Source of the DNA: Actinomadura madurae
Lineage (GTDB): Bacteria; Actinomycetota; Actinomycetes; Streptosporangiales; Streptosporangiaceae
Direction of reading: 5' to 3'
NCBI RefSeq assembly: GCF_900115095.1
Contig: NZ_FOVH01000007.1
Span: 342,431-406,430, forward strand
DNA length: 64,000 bases
The position numbers were made by a program, and so were the translations under genes. This document shows, piece after piece, positions 26,335 to 34,841 of this stretch. Positions within the stretch are counted from its first letter, which is position 1. Every line of letters starts with the position of its first letter. Below the pieces are notes generated by a model. It was not told where the DNA came from. It did no database searches and was given only the letters and a program-made list of their open reading frames with translations.

Positions 26335-26489
26335 GTGTCGCGACGGCAGGAGTCTCCTGGCTCCCGGATCGATGCTCGCCCCGGCCTTCCCGTCCGTGCG
26401 GACAGTGGCCTCAAGCGGGGTTCGCTCCCCGGTCACAGTGGCGGGACCGCGCCGGATTCGCACCGGCTTCCTCCCATTGCCATCGCCTG
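26335..26489 (-). ncRNA. Cobalamin riboswitch upstream of cobN
   Basis: Read on the reverse strand, the cobN leader contains GGAAGCCGGTGCGAATCCGG, CGGTCCCGCCACTGTGACC (26431-26449 region) and CCGGGAGCCAGGAGACTCC (26348-26366), the canonical conserved boxes of the AdoCbl riboswitch in correct order. About 40 bases separate its 3' end from the cobN start, enough for the ribosome site to be sequestered. Ends are approximate. Confidence 0.93.
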
Positions 26490-26495
26490 CCCAGA

Positions 26496-26523
26496 ACCCT
26501 ACGGCAGCGCGGCCCGCCCGCAA
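26496..26523 (-). promoter_or_regulatory. Candidate promoter for the cobN riboswitch transcript
   Basis: On the reverse strand TTGCGG (26523-26518), 16 bases, then TAGGGT (26501-26496). The -10 fits the actinobacterial TANNNT form and would start RNA just at the 5' edge of the riboswitch. Agreement with the expected start point is the main support; the -35 is only moderate. Confidence 0.45.
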
Positions 26524-26544
26524 AGTGTGGTTAACATCCTCCCC

Positions 26545-27639
26545 GTGCCGAATGTCAGAGCCCGCGCTGACGCGTGTCCCGGGGCGCTGCAGACTCACGA
26601 CGCCGCCGACGGGGCGCTGGCGCGCGTCCGGGTGCCGGGGGGCGCGGTGTCGTCCACGCAGCTCAGAGTGCTCGGGGGCGCCGCCCGTGAGGTGGGCTCG
26701 GACGTCATCGAGCTGACGTCCCGGGGGAACCTCCAGGTGCGCGGCGTCCGCGACCCGGCGGCGCTCGCGGGGCGGCTGGAGGCCGCCGGGCTGCTTCCCG
26801 CTCCGTCCCATGAGCGGGTGCGCAACATCGTCGCCTCGCCGCTCGGCGGGCGCGGCGCGCACGGCGCCCTGGACACGGACCCGCTGGTCACCGAACTCGA
26901 TCGGACGCTGTGCGGACGGCCCCTGCTGGCCGGGCTGCCGGGACGGTTCCTGTTCGCGTTCGATGACGGCACCGGCGACGTGGCCTCCCTGCAAGCGGAC
27001 CTCACGCACACTCCCGGCGGGTTTCTGCTGGCCGGGGCTCCGAGCGTCCTGCCGTCCGACGACCCGGTCCGGACGATGGTCGCGGCGGCCGAGATCTTTC
27101 TCAGGATCCGCGGCGGCGCCTGGCGCCTGGCGGAGATACCCGACGGCCCGCGGCGTGTGGCGTCCGAACTCGGCGGAGAGCTGGTGGAGGCCGCGGCGGC
27201 CGCGGAGCCTCCGCGTCCGCACGCCGGGGTCATCCCGCAGCGGGACGGGCTGGTCGCGCTGGAGGCCGTCCCGCCGCTCGGACGGTTGTCCGGCGCGCAG
27301 GCCGAGGCGCTCGCCGGCATCGCGGACGAGGTCAGGGTGACGCCCTGGCGCGGCGTCGTCGTCCGGGACCTGGGCCCGGCGGACGCGCACCGCATCGCGG
27401 GACGGCTCGGCTCCGCGGGGTTCGCGACCGACCCCGATTCACCCTGGGTCGGCGTCACCGCGTGCACGGGAAGTCCCGGCTGCGCCAAGTCGCGGGGGGA
27501 CGTGCAGGGAGAGGCCCGGCGATTCGTCGGCGGCCTGAGCCGCGCCCCCGAGACCCCCGTCCACTGGGCGGGATGCGAGCGGCGCTGCGGGATGCCCCGC
27601 GGTCCGGTCGTGCTGAAGACGGCGAAGGGACAGCAGTGA
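26545..27639 (+). CDS. cobG: Precorrin-3B synthase CobG
   Basis: 364 residues of the sulfite/nitrite-reductase-like fold. The Fe-S cluster cysteines are in TACTGSPGCAKSRGDV and in WAGCERRCGMP near the C-terminus; the N-terminus DACPGALQ is typical of CobG. It uses O2 to hydroxylate precorrin-3A and form the gamma-lactone of precorrin-3B, marking the aerobic pathway. GTG start; TAACAT at 26532-26537 ends seven bases before it and no ribosome site is visible, so a leaderless mRNA is possible. The stop overlaps cobH. Confidence 0.95.
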   Translation: MPNVRARADACPGALQTHDAADGALARVRVPGGAVSSTQLRVLGGAAREVGSDVIELTSRGNLQVRGVRDPAALAGRLEAAGLLPAPSHERVRNIVASPLGGRGAHGALDTDPLVTELDRTLCGRPLLAGLPGRFLFAFDDGTGDVASLQADLTHTPGGFLLAGAPSVLPSDDPVRTMVAAAEIFLRIRGGAWRLAEIPDGPRRVASELGGELVEAAAAAEPPRPHAGVIPQRDGLVALEAVPPLGRLSGAQAEALAGIADEVRVTPWRGVVVRDLGPADAHRIAGRLGSAGFATDPDSPWVGVTACTGSPGCAKSRGDVQGEARRFVGGLSRAPETPVHWAGCERRCGMPRGPVVLKTAKGQQ

Positions 27640-28256
27640 TCGACTACGTCCGGGACGGCGCCGAGATCTACCGGCGGTCGTTCGCGACGATCCGTGCGGA
27701 GGCCGACCTGTCGGGGCTGCCGGACGACGTGGCGCGGGTCGCCGTGCGGATGATCCACGCGTGCGGGATGACCGACCTCGTCGAGGATCTGGTGTGGTCG
27801 CCGGGCGTGGTGGGGCGGGCACGGGCGGCGCTGCTGGACGGCGCGCCGATCCTCTGCGACGCGCGGATGGTCGCGTCCGGTGTCACGCGGGCCCGGCTGC
27901 CCGCGGGCAACGAGGTCGTGTGCACGCTGGGCGAGCCGGGCGTGCCCGAACTGGCCGCGCGGCTCGGCACCACACGCAGCGCGGCCGCCCTGGAGCTGTG
28001 GCGCGACCGGCTGGACGGGGCGGTCGTGGCCGTCGGCAACGCGCCGACCGCGCTGTTCCGGCTGCTGGAGATGGTCGAGGAGGGCGCGGGACGTCCGGCG
28101 GCGGTCATCGGCGTGCCGGTCGGGTTCATCGGCGCGGCGGAGTCGAAGGAGGCGCTCGCCGCGAGCGGCCTCGACCATCTGGCGGTGCGCGGGCGGCGCG
28201 GCGGCAGCGCGATGACGGCGGCGGCGGTCAACGCCGTCGCCAGTGAGGCGGAGTGA
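27636..28256 (+). CDS. cobH: Precorrin-8X methylmutase CobH
   Basis: 206 residues, full family length. YVRDGAEIYRRSFATIRAEA at the N-terminus and the catalytic histidine in MIHACGM are clear, followed by ILCDARMVASGV and NAPTALFRLLEMVEEG. It moves the C11 methyl group to C12, turning precorrin-8 into hydrogenobyrinic acid. The GTG start overlaps the cobG stop, and the stop overlaps cobIJ, so cobG-cobH-cobIJ are one translationally coupled unit. Confidence 0.97.
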   Translation: MIDYVRDGAEIYRRSFATIRAEADLSGLPDDVARVAVRMIHACGMTDLVEDLVWSPGVVGRARAALLDGAPILCDARMVASGVTRARLPAGNEVVCTLGEPGVPELAARLGTTRSAAALELWRDRLDGAVVAVGNAPTALFRLLEMVEEGAGRPAAVIGVPVGFIGAAESKEALAASGLDHLAVRGRRGGSAMTAAAVNAVASEAE

Positions 28257-29743
28257 TGGCGGGACGGCTGTTCGGCGTGGGGGTCGGGCCCGGCGATCCG
28301 GAGCTGGTCACGGTGAAGGCGGCGCGGCTCATCGGCGACGCCGACGTCGTCGCCTTCCATTGCGCGCGGCACGGCCGCAGCATCGCCCGGTCGGTCGCCG
28401 AACCGTACCTGCGCGACGGCCAGGTCGAGGAGCAGCTCGTCTATCCGGTGACGACCGAGACGACCGACCATCCGGGCGGCTACGAGGGGGCGCTGGACGA
28501 GTTCTACGCCGATTGCGCCGCCCGTCTCGCGGCCCACCTGGACGCGGGACGGACGGTGGTGGTCCTGAGCGAGGGGGACCCGCTGTTCTACGGGTCCTAC
28601 ATGCATCTGCACAAGCGGCTCGCCTCGCGCTACCCGACCGAGGTGGTGCCCGGCGTGACCTCGCTGAGCGCGGCGTCGGCCGCGGCGGGACGCCCGCTGG
28701 CGGAACGGGAGGAGACGCTGACCGTCCTGCCCGGCACGCTGCCCGGCGAGGAGCTGGCCGAACGGCTGCGGGACACCGACGCCGCGGCCGTCCTCAAGCT
28801 GGGCCGGACGTTCCCGAAGGTCAGGCAGGCGTTCGAGGACGCCGGAAGGCTCGGCGACGCCTGGTACGTCGAGCGGGCATCGTCCGAGCGGGAGCGGGTC
28901 GTGCCGCTCGCCGACGTCGATCCGGCGGACGTCCCGTACATGTCGCTCGCCCTGCTGACGAGCCCGGCGGAGAAGTCCTTCACCGCGCCGCCCCCCGGAC
29001 CGGCTCACGGCTCCGGCGCGGTCACGGTCGTCGGGCTCGGCCCGGCGGGACGGCCGTGGCTCACCCCGGAGGCGCAGGACGTCCTCGCGTCCGCGACCGA
29101 CCTCGTCGGCTACGGCCCCTACCTGGACCGGGTCCCCGCGAACCCGCGCCAGCGGCGGCACTCGTCCGGGAACCGGGTGGAGGCCGACCGGGCGCGGCAG
29201 GCGCTGACCCTCGCGCGGGACGGGGCGCGGGTGGCCGTCGTCTCGTCCGGCGATCCGGGCGTGTTCGCGATGGCGGCGGCCGTGCTGGAGGTCGCGGCGG
29301 AGGACGAGTTCGCGGACGTGCCGGTGCGGGTCGTGCCCGGCCTGACCGCCGCGCAGGCCGTCGCGGCACGGGCGGGCGCCCCGCTCGGGCACGACTTCTG
29401 CGTCCTGTCGCTCTCGGACATCCTCAAGCCGTGGGACGTCATCGCGCGGCGGTTGCGGGCCGCCGCCGAAGCCGATCTCGTGCTGGCCCTCTACAACCCG
29501 GCGTCCAGCCGCCGCAGGCACCAGCTCCCGGCGGCGCGCGACCTGCTGCTGGAGCACCGCTCCCCCGAGACGCCGGTCGTGGTCGGACGCGACGTCGGCG
29601 GCCCGGAGGAGAGCGTCACCGTGACGACGCTCGGGAAGCTGGACCCCGAGGACGTCGACATGCGCTGCCTGCTCATCATCGGCTCGTCCACCACCCGCGT
29701 CACCGATCAGGGCGTCGTCTACACCCCGCGCCGCCACCCCTGA
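28256..29743 (+). CDS. cobIJ: CobI-CobJ fusion: precorrin-2 C20- and precorrin-3B C17-methyltransferase
   Basis: 495 residues from the ATG that shares one base with the cobH stop; a GTG at 28253 is the alternative. Two tetrapyrrole methylase domains in tandem: CobI about 1-235 (GVGVGPGDPELVTVKA; LSEGDPLFYGSY) and CobJ about 255-495 (VTVVGLGPAGRPWLTPEA; VSSGDPGVFAMA; VLALYNPASSRR). The first methylates C20 of precorrin-2, the second methylates C17 with ring contraction to precorrin-4. The fusion is common in actinomycetes. It flanks CobG, which acts between the two halves. It ends eight bases from the opposing cobK. Confidence 0.96.
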   Translation: MAGRLFGVGVGPGDPELVTVKAARLIGDADVVAFHCARHGRSIARSVAEPYLRDGQVEEQLVYPVTTETTDHPGGYEGALDEFYADCAARLAAHLDAGRTVVVLSEGDPLFYGSYMHLHKRLASRYPTEVVPGVTSLSAASAAAGRPLAEREETLTVLPGTLPGEELAERLRDTDAAAVLKLGRTFPKVRQAFEDAGRLGDAWYVERASSERERVVPLADVDPADVPYMSLALLTSPAEKSFTAPPPGPAHGSGAVTVVGLGPAGRPWLTPEAQDVLASATDLVGYGPYLDRVPANPRQRRHSSGNRVEADRARQALTLARDGARVAVVSSGDPGVFAMAAAVLEVAAEDEFADVPVRVVPGLTAAQAVAARAGAPLGHDFCVLSLSDILKPWDVIARRLRAAAEADLVLALYNPASSRRRHQLPAARDLLLEHRSPETPVVVGRDVGGPEESVTVTTLGKLDPEDVDMRCLLIIGSSTTRVTDQGVVYTPRRHP

Positions 29744-29750
29744 ACCCGCT

Positions 29751-30473
29751 CTACCCCTGAACCCACACGGCGGCGGCCGCCACGTCGTCCGCCGTCCGCA
29801 CGCCCGCGGGGAGCGGCGGGCGGTCGACCATGAGGACCGGGATGCCCGCCTCGCGGGCGGCGGTGAGCTTCGCGCGCGTCATGGCGCCGCCGCTGTCCTT
29901 GGTGACGAGCACGTTCAGGCGGTGCTCGCGGATCAGGGCGCGCTCGCCGTCCACCGTGTAGGGGCCGCGCGCCAGCAGAACGTGCACGTTGGACGGGACG
30001 GGCGGCTCCGGCGGGTCGACCGACCGGGCGAGGAACCAGGCGTCCGCCCGGGCGGCGAACACCGGAATGCCGCGACGGCCCGTGGTGAGGAAGACACGGG
30101 CGTCATCCGCGAGCGCACGCGCGGCGTCGGCCAGGGACGGGACGCGCCGCCAGTCGTCGCCGTCCTCCTCGTGCCACCCCGGCCGGCGCAGCGCGAGCAG
30201 CGGCACGCCCGTCATCTCCGAGGCGCGGGCGGCCGAGGCGCTCATCCGCTCCGCGAACGGATGCGTCGCGTCCACAAGGCGGTCGATCCGGTGCTCGCGG
30301 AGCCACGCGGCCAGGCCCTCCGCGCCGCCGAACCCGCCGATGTGCACCTCCCCCACCGGCAGGCGGGGGTCGGACACGCGTCCGGCCAGCGACGACACGA
30401 CGTGCACGTCCGTCAGGGAGGCCGCGAGGGCACGTGCCTCGGCCGTCCCGCCGAGGATCAGGACGCGCCGCAC
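29751..30473 (-). CDS. cobK: Precorrin-6A reductase CobK
   Basis: 240 residues, GTG start (VRRVLILGGTAEARALA). Landmarks: the nucleotide-binding N-terminus LILGGTAEAR, VDATHPFAERMSASA, VFLTTGRRGIPVFA and LVTKDSGGAMTRAKL. It reduces precorrin-6A to precorrin-6B with NADPH. The start lies 16 bases inside the cobM coding region, so cobL-cobM-cobK form an overlapping operon. Intact. Confidence 0.95.
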   Translation of the reverse strand: MRRVLILGGTAEARALAASLTDVHVVSSLAGRVSDPRLPVGEVHIGGFGGAEGLAAWLREHRIDRLVDATHPFAERMSASAARASEMTGVPLLALRRPGWHEEDGDDWRRVPSLADAARALADDARVFLTTGRRGIPVFAARADAWFLARSVDPPEPPVPSNVHVLLARGPYTVDGERALIREHRLNVLVTKDSGGAMTRAKLTAAREAGIPVLMVDRPPLPAGVRTADDVAAAAVWVQG

Positions 30474-31213
30474 GCTCGATCCCGGTCCGCGCTGTAGAGG
30501 TGGCTGTCGGGGAAGGCCGACGCCGTCAGGACGCGGCCGACGACGATCACCGCCGTGCGCGTCACGCCCGCCGCGCGCACGCGGTCCGCGATGTCGGCGA
30601 GGGTGCCGCGCAGGACGACCTCGTCCGGCCGGGTGGCGCGGGCGACGACGGCGACCGGGCAGCCGGCGCCGTAGTGCGGCAGCAGCTCGGCCGCCACCGC
30701 GTCGATGCGCTGCACGGCCAGGTGCAGGACCATCGTGGCCCCGCTCGCGCCGAGGGTCGCCAGGTCCTCGCCGTCCGGCATCGGGGTCGCGCGGACGGCG
30801 GTGCGGGTGAGGATCACGGTCTGGCCGACGCCCGGCACGGTCAGCTCCCGCCCCAGCGAGGCCGCCGCCGCGGCGAACGCGGGGACGCCCGGCACGACCT
30901 CGTACGGCACGCCCGCCGCGTCCAGGCGCCGCATCTGCTCGGCGACGGCGCTGAACACCGACGGGTCGCCGGAGTGCAGGCGCGCGACGTCCAGGCCGTC
31001 TCGGTGCGCCGCGGTGATCTCGGCGACGATCTCGTCGAGGGTCAGGTTCGCGGTGTCGACGAGGCGGGCGCCGGGCGGGCAGGCGTCCAGCAGCTCGCGC
31101 GGCACGAGCGACCCCGCGTACAGGCACACCGGCGCGGACTCCAGCACGCGCAGGCCGCGCACGGTGATGAGGTCGGCGGCGCCGGGGCCGGCACCGACGA
31201 AGCGGACGGTCAC
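30458..31213 (-). CDS. cobM: Precorrin-4 C11-methyltransferase CobM
   Basis: 251 residues of the tetrapyrrole methylase family: TVRFVGAGPGAADLITVRG at the N-terminus, VCLYAGSLVPRELLD, LDVARLHSGDPSVFSAVAEQ and the VVPGVPAFAAAAA segment that identifies CobM. It adds a methyl group to C11 of precorrin-4. GTG start overlapping the cobL stop by four bases; 3' end overlaps the cobK start. The length and motif spacing are normal. Confidence 0.95.
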   Translation of the reverse strand: MTVRFVGAGPGAADLITVRGLRVLESAPVCLYAGSLVPRELLDACPPGARLVDTANLTLDEIVAEITAAHRDGLDVARLHSGDPSVFSAVAEQMRRLDAAGVPYEVVPGVPAFAAAAASLGRELTVPGVGQTVILTRTAVRATPMPDGEDLATLGASGATMVLHLAVQRIDAVAAELLPHYGAGCPVAVVARATRPDEVVLRGTLADIADRVRAAGVTRTAVIVVGRVLTASAFPDSHLYSADRDRACGAS

Positions 31214-32427
31214 GCCGGATCCTTGCGGACCGTCCAGAGCGTGACGGGCAGCGCGGAACGCCAGGCCGTGAAGCCGCCGAGCCGGCCCGCCCGCTCGACG
31301 GCGACGCGGACGAGCTCGCCGCCGCGCTCCGCGCGCGCCTCGACCAGCCTGACCTCGGATTCGAGGGTGACGGCGTTGGCGACGAGCCGTCCGCCCGGCT
31401 TCAGCGCGTCCCAGCAGCGCTCCAGCAGGCCGGCGCGGGTGAGCCCGCCGCCGATGAACACCGCGTCGGGCGCGGGGAGGCCGTCCAGCGCGTCCGGGGC
31501 CTCGCCCTCGACGACCCGCACGCCAGGCACGCCGAGCGCGGCCGCGTTGCGGCCGATCCGCTCCGCCCGGCCGGCGCTGCTCTCGATCGCGACGGCCGCG
31601 CAGGTCGGGTGGGCCCGCGCCCACTCGATCGCGACGCTCCCGGTGCCGGCGCCCACGTCCCACAGCAGCTCGCCGGGCAGCGGAGCCAGCCGGGACAGCG
31701 TCACCGCGCGGACCTCGCTCTTGGTGATCTGACCGTCGTGCTCGAACGCGTCGTCGGGCAGCCCGGCCGTGCGGGGCAGCGGCGCGGCGTCCGGGCCCGG
31801 CACGCACTCGACGGCGGTGAGGGTGAGCGCGGACGCGGCGGGCTCGGTCCACTCCTGCGCCGTCCCCCGCTGGACCGTCTCCTCCGCGGCCCCGAGATCG
31901 CACAGGACGGTCATCCGGCTCGGCCCGAAGCCGCGGCCGGACAGCAGCGCGCCGACGATGATCGGGGCCTCCCGCCCGGCGCCGAGCACGAGGAGGCGGC
32001 GGCCGGGGGCGACGGCCGCGTTCAGGACCGCGGCGGGACGCCCCACGATGCTGAGGACGTCCACCCGGTCCAGCGGCCAGCCGAGCCGGGAGCAGGCCAG
32101 CGACGCCGAGGACGGGTGCGGCAGCACGCGGAGCCGGTCGGCGCCGAGCATCTCCGCGAGGGTGGAGCCGATGCCGTGGAACATGGGGTCGCCGCTCGCC
32201 AGCACCGCGACCTCGCGGTCCGCGTACTTCTCCAGCAGGCCCGGCAGGGCGGGCAGCAGCGGGGACGGCCAGGCGACCCGCTCGGGCTCCTCGACGGGGA
32301 CCAGGCCGAGCTGCCGGTCGTTGCCGAAGAGCACCTCCGCCTTCCGCACCGCCTCGCGCGATTCCTCGGGGAGCCCCTGCCACCCGTCGGCGCCGATTCC
32401 GACGACGGTGATGACGCGCGTGTCCAC
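31210..32427 (-). CDS. cobL: Precorrin-6Y C5,15-methyltransferase (decarboxylating) CobL
   Basis: 405 residues from a GTG preceded by AGGAGG. N-terminal CbiE-like methylase domain (about 1-205: VVGIGADGWQGL; VAVLASGDPMFHGIG) and C-terminal CbiT-like domain (about 215-405: KSEVRAVTLSRLAPLPGELLWDVGAGTGS). It methylates C5 and C15 and removes the C12 acetate carboxyl, giving precorrin-8. First gene of the cobL-cobM-cobK operon; divergent from cobF across 62 bases, which must hold both promoters. Confidence 0.96.
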   Translation of the reverse strand: MDTRVITVVGIGADGWQGLPEESREAVRKAEVLFGNDRQLGLVPVEEPERVAWPSPLLPALPGLLEKYADREVAVLASGDPMFHGIGSTLAEMLGADRLRVLPHPSSASLACSRLGWPLDRVDVLSIVGRPAAVLNAAVAPGRRLLVLGAGREAPIIVGALLSGRGFGPSRMTVLCDLGAAEETVQRGTAQEWTEPAASALTLTAVECVPGPDAAPLPRTAGLPDDAFEHDGQITKSEVRAVTLSRLAPLPGELLWDVGAGTGSVAIEWARAHPTCAAVAIESSAGRAERIGRNAAALGVPGVRVVEGEAPDALDGLPAPDAVFIGGGLTRAGLLERCWDALKPGGRLVANAVTLESEVRLVEARAERGGELVRVAVERAGRLGGFTAWRSALPVTLWTVRKDPA

Positions 32428-32489
32428 TGTCCTCCTCGGGGGGAAACGGGGCGACAAGCCTATCGGAGGCGCTCTGGCACACTGGCGGC

Positions 32490-33239
32490 GTGAAGCGGCT
32501 CTCGATCATCGGCATCGGCGCGGGCGACCCCGACCAGCTGACCTTCCAGGCGGCCCGGGCCATCGCCGCGGCGGACGCGTTCCTCCTCGTCGACAAGGGC
32601 GGGGCGAAGCACGACCTGGGCGACCTTCGGCGCGCCCTCATCGCCGAGCACGGCCGGGCCCCGTACCGGATCGTCGAGGCCCGCGACCCCGAACGCGACC
32701 GCACCGCCGCCGCCTACACCGCGGCCGTCGAGGACTGGCGCTCCCGCCGCGCGCGGATCTACGAGTCGTTCGTCGACGGCGAGCTGGCCGACGGGGAGAC
32801 CGGCGCGCTCCTGGTCTGGGGCGACCCGGGCGTCTACGACAGCACCCTCGCGGCGCTGGAGGAGGTCGGCGCCGAGTTCGAGTACGAGGTGATCCCGGGC
32901 ATCAGCAGCGTGTCGGCGCTCACCGCCCGGCACCGCGTCGGCCTGACGCGGGTGGGGCGTCCCGTCCACATCACCACGGGCCGCCGCCTCGCCGCCGAGG
33001 GCGCCACCGCCGACGACGTCGTCGTCATGCTCGACGCGCACTGCTCGTTCGCCGAGGCGGGACCCGGCTTCCACATCTACTGGGGCGCCTACCTCGGCAC
33101 CCCCGACGAGATTCTCATCGAGGGGCCGGTCGCGGAGGTCGCGGACGAGATCCGCGCCGTCCGGGCGCAGGCCCGCGCCCGGAAGGGCTGGATCATGGAC
33201 ACCTACCTGCTGCGCCGCGCCGGCGGCGACGCCCGCTGA
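32490..33239 (+). CDS. cobF: Precorrin-6A synthase (deacetylating) CobF
   Basis: 249 residues, GTG start. Tetrapyrrole methylase features: LSIIGIGAGDPDQLTFQAA, LLVWGDPGVYDSTL and EYEVIPGISSVSALTARHRV. HCSFAEAGPGFHIYWGAYLG near the C-terminus is typical of CobF. It methylates C1 and releases the acetyl carbon during conversion of precorrin-5 to precorrin-6A. CobF is specific to the aerobic route, consistent with cobG and cobN here. It converges on the MFS gene. Confidence 0.95.
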   Translation: MKRLSIIGIGAGDPDQLTFQAARAIAAADAFLLVDKGGAKHDLGDLRRALIAEHGRAPYRIVEARDPERDRTAAAYTAAVEDWRSRRARIYESFVDGELADGETGALLVWGDPGVYDSTLAALEEVGAEFEYEVIPGISSVSALTARHRVGLTRVGRPVHITTGRRLAAEGATADDVVVMLDAHCSFAEAGPGFHIYWGAYLGTPDEILIEGPVAEVADEIRAVRAQARARKGWIMDTYLLRRAGGDAR

Positions 33240-33252
33240 ACGCGGGCGCGGC

Positions 33253-34701
33253 TCAGGCCTTGGTGGGGGCGTGCGCCTCGGCCGTGACGGCGTGCCCGGC
33301 GGCGGCCGGGGCGGCACGCCGCGGCAGGGCCAGCGCGGTCAGGGCGGCGGCGAGGGCGACGCCGCAGCCGATCATCATGCCGGTGCGGAACCCGTTCTCG
33401 GACGGCAGCGTGTGCCCGCCGAGGTCGACGGTCATGTGGGCGAGGACGACCCCGACCACCGCCGCCGACACCGTCGTCCCGATCGAGCGCATGAGCGTGT
33501 TGAAGCTGTTCGCCGACGCCGTCTCCGACCGCGGCACGGCCCCGATGATCAGCGCGGGCATCGCCCCGTAGGCGAGCGCGACCCCGACGCCGCAGATGCA
33601 GGTGACGACGAGCAGCCCCCACGCCGACCCCATCAGGACGGCCGACGACCCGTAGCCGAGCGCGATCACGAGGCTGCCGGTGACCAGCGTCGTCTTCGGG
33701 CCGCGGGCGCTCGACAGCCGGGCGCCGAGCGGTGAGACGACCATCATCATCAGGCCGCTCGGGACCATCCACAGGCCGGCCGCCAGCATCGACCGGCCCA
33801 GCCCGTAGCCGGTGGCCTCGGGAAGCTGCAGGAGCTGCGGGACGATGAGGGCCTGGGAGTACATGGCGACCCCGATGACGATCGACGCCGCGTTGGTGAC
33901 GAACACCTGGCGCCGCGCGGTGATCCGCAGGTCCACCAGCGGATCGCGGGTGCGCAGCTCCCAGAGTCCCCAGATCAGGGTGACCGCCACCGAGGCCGCG
34001 AGCAGCCCGAGCGTCGTGCCGCTCGTCCAGCCCCAGTCGGCGCCCTTGGAGACGGCGAGCAGCAGGCAGACGAGCGCGGTGCCGAGCCCGAGCGCCCCGG
34101 GGATGTCGAACCGGCCCCGCGCGCCCGGCGGGATCGCGGGCACCAGCAGCCAGATCAGCACGCCGATCAGCAGGGCCAGCGCGGCCGACCCCCAGAACAG
34201 CGCGCGCCAGCTCAGGTTCTCGGCCACCGCCGCCGAGACCGGCAGGCCGAGGGCGCCGCCGATGCCCATCGACGAGCTCATCAGCGCGATCGACGGGCCG
34301 AGCCGCTCGGGCGGCAGGACGTCCCGCAGCGCGCTGATGCCGAGCGGGATCATGCCCATGCCGAGGCCCTGCATGCCGCGCCCGGCCACCATCGGGACCA
34401 GCGAGCCGGACAGCGCGCAGATCACCGACCCGGCGGTGAGCGGCACCGCGCAGGCCAGCAGGACGCGGCGCTTGCCGTACAGGTCGCCGAGGCGGCCGAT
34501 CACCGGCATCGCGACCGCCCCCGCCAGCAGCGTCGAGGTCACCACCCAGGACGCGTTGGAGGCCGTGGTGTCCAGCAGGCGCGGCAGTTCCGCGATCAGC
34601 GGCACCACCAGCGTCTGCATGAACGCCGCGACGATGCCGGCCACCGCCAGCACGGCGACGACGCCGTTCCCCGACCGGGCGGACGGCCTGGAATCGTCCA
34701 C
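33253..34701 (-). CDS. MFS drug/proton antiporter, DHA2 type
   Basis: 482 residues with about 14 hydrophobic helices, as in the EmrB/QacA group. Visible motifs are the N-terminal VPLIAELPRLLDTTASNASW, motif A GRLGDLYGKRRVLL, and LRDVLPPERLGPSIALMSS. The GTG was chosen for its GGGAG site; the frame runs on upstream through the operator region and is not expected to be translated. Divergent from a MarR regulator, the classic arrangement for a repressed efflux pump. Substrate unknown. Confidence 0.9.
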   Translation of the reverse strand: MDDSRPSARSGNGVVAVLAVAGIVAAFMQTLVVPLIAELPRLLDTTASNASWVVTSTLLAGAVAMPVIGRLGDLYGKRRVLLACAVPLTAGSVICALSGSLVPMVAGRGMQGLGMGMIPLGISALRDVLPPERLGPSIALMSSSMGIGGALGLPVSAAVAENLSWRALFWGSAALALLIGVLIWLLVPAIPPGARGRFDIPGALGLGTALVCLLLAVSKGADWGWTSGTTLGLLAASVAVTLIWGLWELRTRDPLVDLRITARRQVFVTNAASIVIGVAMYSQALIVPQLLQLPEATGYGLGRSMLAAGLWMVPSGLMMMVVSPLGARLSSARGPKTTLVTGSLVIALGYGSSAVLMGSAWGLLVVTCICGVGVALAYGAMPALIIGAVPRSETASANSFNTLMRSIGTTVSAAVVGVVLAHMTVDLGGHTLPSENGFRTGMMIGCGVALAAALTALALPRRAAPAAAGHAVTAEAHAPTKA

Positions 34702-34730
34702 GTGGATCTCCCTGCTTCTCGGCGACACCG

Positions 34731-34803
34731 GCGTGTGCACGCTACATATGATGTGCTGAATGCACAACGTGTGTATGACACATATCACTGTGGTATGCAT
34801 GCA
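34731..34803. promoter_or_regulatory. Operator/promoter region of the MarR-MFS pair
   Basis: A short AT-rich block in GC-rich surroundings with four inverted repeats: GCGTG-TG-CACGC (34731-34742), TGTGC-N5-GCACA (34752-34766), TGTGT-N3-ACACA (34770-34782) and TGCATGCA (34796-34803). TGTG/CACA half-sites recur, as expected for binding of dimeric MarR protein over both divergent promoters. Confidence 0.65.
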
Positions 34804-34841
34804 CACGGGACCTCGGGAACGGAGGCGCCGGAAGGAACCGC

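Noticed and set aside
22124..26716. 1530-codon forward open frame across cobN
   Set aside because: It runs antisense to a clear CobN and across the riboswitch; the sequence is low-complexity Arg/Gly/Val and has no motif.
34702..34806. N-terminal extension of the MFS transporter
   Set aside because: Would translate the operator region into a Cys/His/Ile-rich segment with no counterpart in MFS proteins; the GTG at 34701 has a ribosome site.
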